From positions 1-7,818 of the forward strand of contig SKZJ01000220.1 of the NCBI GenBank assembly GCA_007127425.1: a stretch of DNA of 7,818 bases, in the 5' to 3' direction. This document shows positions 6,566 through 7,818 of the stretch, piece by piece. The stretch is from Wenzhouxiangella sp. (lineage in GTDB: Bacteria > Pseudomonadota > Gammaproteobacteria > Xanthomonadales > Wenzhouxiangellaceae). The notes beneath the pieces are model-generated. The model was not told the origin of the DNA, ran no database searches, and was given only the letters and a program-made list of their open reading frames with translations. Both the position numbers and the translations under genes were made by a program. Position 1 is the first letter of the stretch. Every line of letters starts with the position of its first letter.

Positions 6566-7543
6566 CTACCCACTGATGAGGTCCTGGATTGCAGTCTTAA
6601 GCCCTGAAAATTCCTTATACGCCCCTTTTCTGACAAGACTCAAAACACCGATGGACCGCCTCCAGCGAGGCATCCTGCTCAATGCCAGGCGGACAGTTAG
6701 AAGGTCGACCCTGCGTTCAAGCCTGCGAGAAAACTGTTCAAACTCTTGCTTGATTGGGGGCGCTGATCGCGCGCAAGCATCAAGGACGCCTCTCAGGAAG
6801 ATCTTTTCCTGATCAAGAATCTCCTGCAAATACCGGCAGTACCCTCGGCTAGAAACCAAACGACCAAACTCAGCCACCCATCTCTGCAACCGCGTTACCC
6901 GTCTTGTACGGTTGCCAATAAAGTGCGAAACGTTCTCCTCATGTCGCCGATAAAACTGCAGTACGTCACTGGAAACCCTTCTGCGCCCTATCCCATCTGC
7001 CATACCAACAATCCAACTATCATGGCTGCGATACTTTGCAGGAATGGGTAGGCAAACCTCAAGCAATTCACGCCTCACGGCAGCACAGGAACCCATCACG
7101 AATCGGTTTTGATTCAAGCCGGCCGAAGAAATCTGGCCAAGCTTAGTCAATCCCGTATCGGCAAGGCAGGCATCTGTTAGCGCTGCATCATTCATAAGCA
7201 CCAATGCAGTGTGCTCTTTCTGTGCATAAGCCACCATTCTTTCCAATTTTATCGGAAACCATACATCATCTTGATCGCTGAGAAAAATCAGGTCACCCTT
7301 GGTATTCATAAGGGCGCGGCTGAAATTGGCACTGCATCCCATGCGACACACATTCTGCATCATAACCACATCAAAAGGAGCTCGCTTCGCGAATGCCTGA
7401 ACAATCTGTAGTGTGTCATCTGTCGAACAGTCATCGCTGACTACTAACTCATTCGGCAATCGGGTCTGCGCCAGAAAACTATCAAGTTGCTCTCTGAGGA
7501 ACCTGCCGCCATTATAGGTGGCCATAGCAATGGAAACCTTCAT
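6566..7543 (-). CDS. GT2-family glycosyltransferase (rhamnosyltransferase-like)
   Basis: This is a 325-residue cytoplasmic GT-A fold enzyme that would transfer a sugar from a nucleotide donor to a growing glycan. The start at ATG 7543 opens directly with MKVSIAMATYNGGRFLREQL, the canonical GT2 first strand and helix, and has GGGG about seven bases upstream; an in-frame GTG at 7579 would add only 12 residues without family character and is not preferred. ELVVSDDCSTDDT (32-44) holds the D37-D38 nucleotide-binding acids. LIFLSDQDDVW (85-95) holds the metal-binding D-x-D equivalent. HDSW at 174-177 supplies the probable catalytic acid, and FYRRHEENVS at 197-206 is the basic closing motif. This set is usual in family members called rhamnosyltransferases or alpha-L-Rha transferases, but sugar specificity cannot be read from it. 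The last 110 residues are basic and helical and may bind the membrane surface. The gene is oriented toward the sulfatase-fold gene 276 bases away. An insertion-sequence end lies about 80 bases upstream. Confidence 0.88.
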   Translation of the reverse strand: MKVSIAMATYNGGRFLREQLDSFLAQTRLPNELVVSDDCSTDDTLQIVQAFAKRAPFDVVMMQNVCRMGCSANFSRALMNTKGDLIFLSDQDDVWFPIKLERMVAYAQKEHTALVLMNDAALTDACLADTGLTKLGQISSAGLNQNRFVMGSCAAVRRELLEVCLPIPAKYRSHDSWIVGMADGIGRRRVSSDVLQFYRRHEENVSHFIGNRTRRVTRLQRWVAEFGRLVSSRGYCRYLQEILDQEKIFLRGVLDACARSAPPIKQEFEQFSRRLERRVDLLTVRLALSRMPRWRRSIGVLSLVRKGAYKEFSGLKTAIQDLISG

Positions 7544-7625
7544 ACATAAACCCCAGCATACCCAGCTATTATCCGGCACATATCTTCAATAGAACCGTCC
7601 TAATTGATACTATACCTAGCCTCAC
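7544..7625 (-). promoter_or_regulatory. AT-rich upstream region of GT2 with two -10-like hexamers
   Basis: Between the insertion-sequence end and the GT2 start, the minus strand carries TATAGT (plus coordinates 7609-7614) and GATAAT (7568-7573), both close to the -10 consensus. Neither has a good -35 at the right distance. The -35 position for TATAGT would fall inside the insertion-sequence terminus, so the element may contribute to, or have disrupted, the promoter. Read-through from the co-oriented transposase is also possible. Confidence 0.3.
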
Positions 7626-7818
7626 TAGTGTCCGGTTAATAATCGAATAGATTCAGTTGGTTATCGATGACAGCCTGTCCGGAATTGTTATCGATATTGG
7701 TAAGTGCTTGTTGCAACGGCATTTTCTCGAACAACGTCAGCGATAAAATCTGTAACAAAGTGTAGAGTGAGGCATCCAGACTCAAACGCTTCTTCACGAT
7801 GGCAACCAGCACGTAAAC
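7626..7818 (-). mobile_element. IS4-family insertion sequence, 3' end only (runs off right edge)
   Basis: The transposase C-terminus is followed within ten bases by TAGTGTCCGG (plus strand 7626-7635), which I take to be the terminal inverted repeat at the outer end of the element. The other terminus and the target-site duplication lie outside or cannot be paired in this window, so the exact boundary is approximate. Confidence 0.65.
7636..7818 (-). CDS. IS4-family transposase, C-terminal 60 residues (partial)
   Basis: Reading leftward from the right edge, one open frame of 60 codons ends in TAA at 7636-7638. The translation contains VLVAIVKKRLSLDASLY, then LQILSLTLFEKMPLQQAL, and ends in NQLNLFDY. 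This is the characteristic tail of the DDE transposases of the IS4 family that carry an N-terminal DUF4372 domain: the hydrophobic strand, KKRL-x-L-x-ASLY, LFEK and a terminal NQL-x-LFD. The catalytic DDE part is beyond the window, so intactness cannot be judged; the visible part has no stop or frameshift. Confidence 0.88.
   Translation of the reverse strand, partial: VYVLVAIVKKRLSLDASLYTLLQILSLTLFEKMPLQQALTNIDNNSGQAVIDNQLNLFDY

Noticed and set aside
6516..6812. Plus-strand open frame opposite the end of the GT2 gene
   Set aside because: Most of it is the reverse strand of the GT2 coding region. The non-overlapping start was considered as a mobile-element remnant, but no family could be recognised.
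1..7818. CRISPR arrays, tRNA or rRNA genes
   Set aside because: No regularly spaced repeats and no cloverleaf or ribosomal RNA sequence were seen on either strand.

Overview
The window is a chromosomal accessory region from a Gram-negative bacterium, most likely a gammaproteobacterium. The evidence is a type IVa pilin behind a sigma-54-type promoter, an EptA/PptA-type inner-membrane enzyme and an IS4-family transposase. The species cannot be named from what is visible. The left part (1 to about 4250) is GC-rich. The right part (about 4250 to 7818) is clearly poorer in G+C: hand counts of single 60-base lines give 39/60 at 901-960, 30/60 at 5701-5760 and 25/60 at 6121-6180. The right part ends in an insertion sequence.

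Layout, left to right. The start of a PAS-domain protein runs leftward off the window (322 to 1). Divergent from it is a small membrane-anchored putative zinc protease (521-1300) with an HExxHxxGxxD motif. A 437-base gene-free stretch follows. It carries three TGAC-N7-GTCA palindromes and a -24/-12 promoter that lead into a type IV pilin gene (1738-2175), which closes with a strong intrinsic terminator. Next on the same strand is a 623-residue polytopic membrane protein of the GT-C/TMTC-like glycosyltransferase type with a C-terminal helical region (2379-4250). Convergent to it on the minus strand lie a five-TM sulfatase-fold transferase (4433-6289) and a GT2 glycosyltransferase (6566-7543). 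The truncated 3' end of an IS4-family transposase (7636-7818, minus) fills the right edge.

How they may work together. The pilin, GT-C enzyme, sulfatase-fold transferase and cytoplasmic GT2 look like parts of a pilus or surface-glycan decoration locus. In this reading the GT2 builds a lipid-linked sugar, the GT-C enzyme transfers sugar to an exported acceptor (the adjacent pilin is the obvious candidate), and the sulfatase-fold enzyme adds a phospho-alcohol group such as phosphoethanolamine or phosphoglycerol. This linkage is inferred from position and family only. The minus-strand pair could equally belong to an unrelated polysaccharide locus brought in with the insertion sequence.
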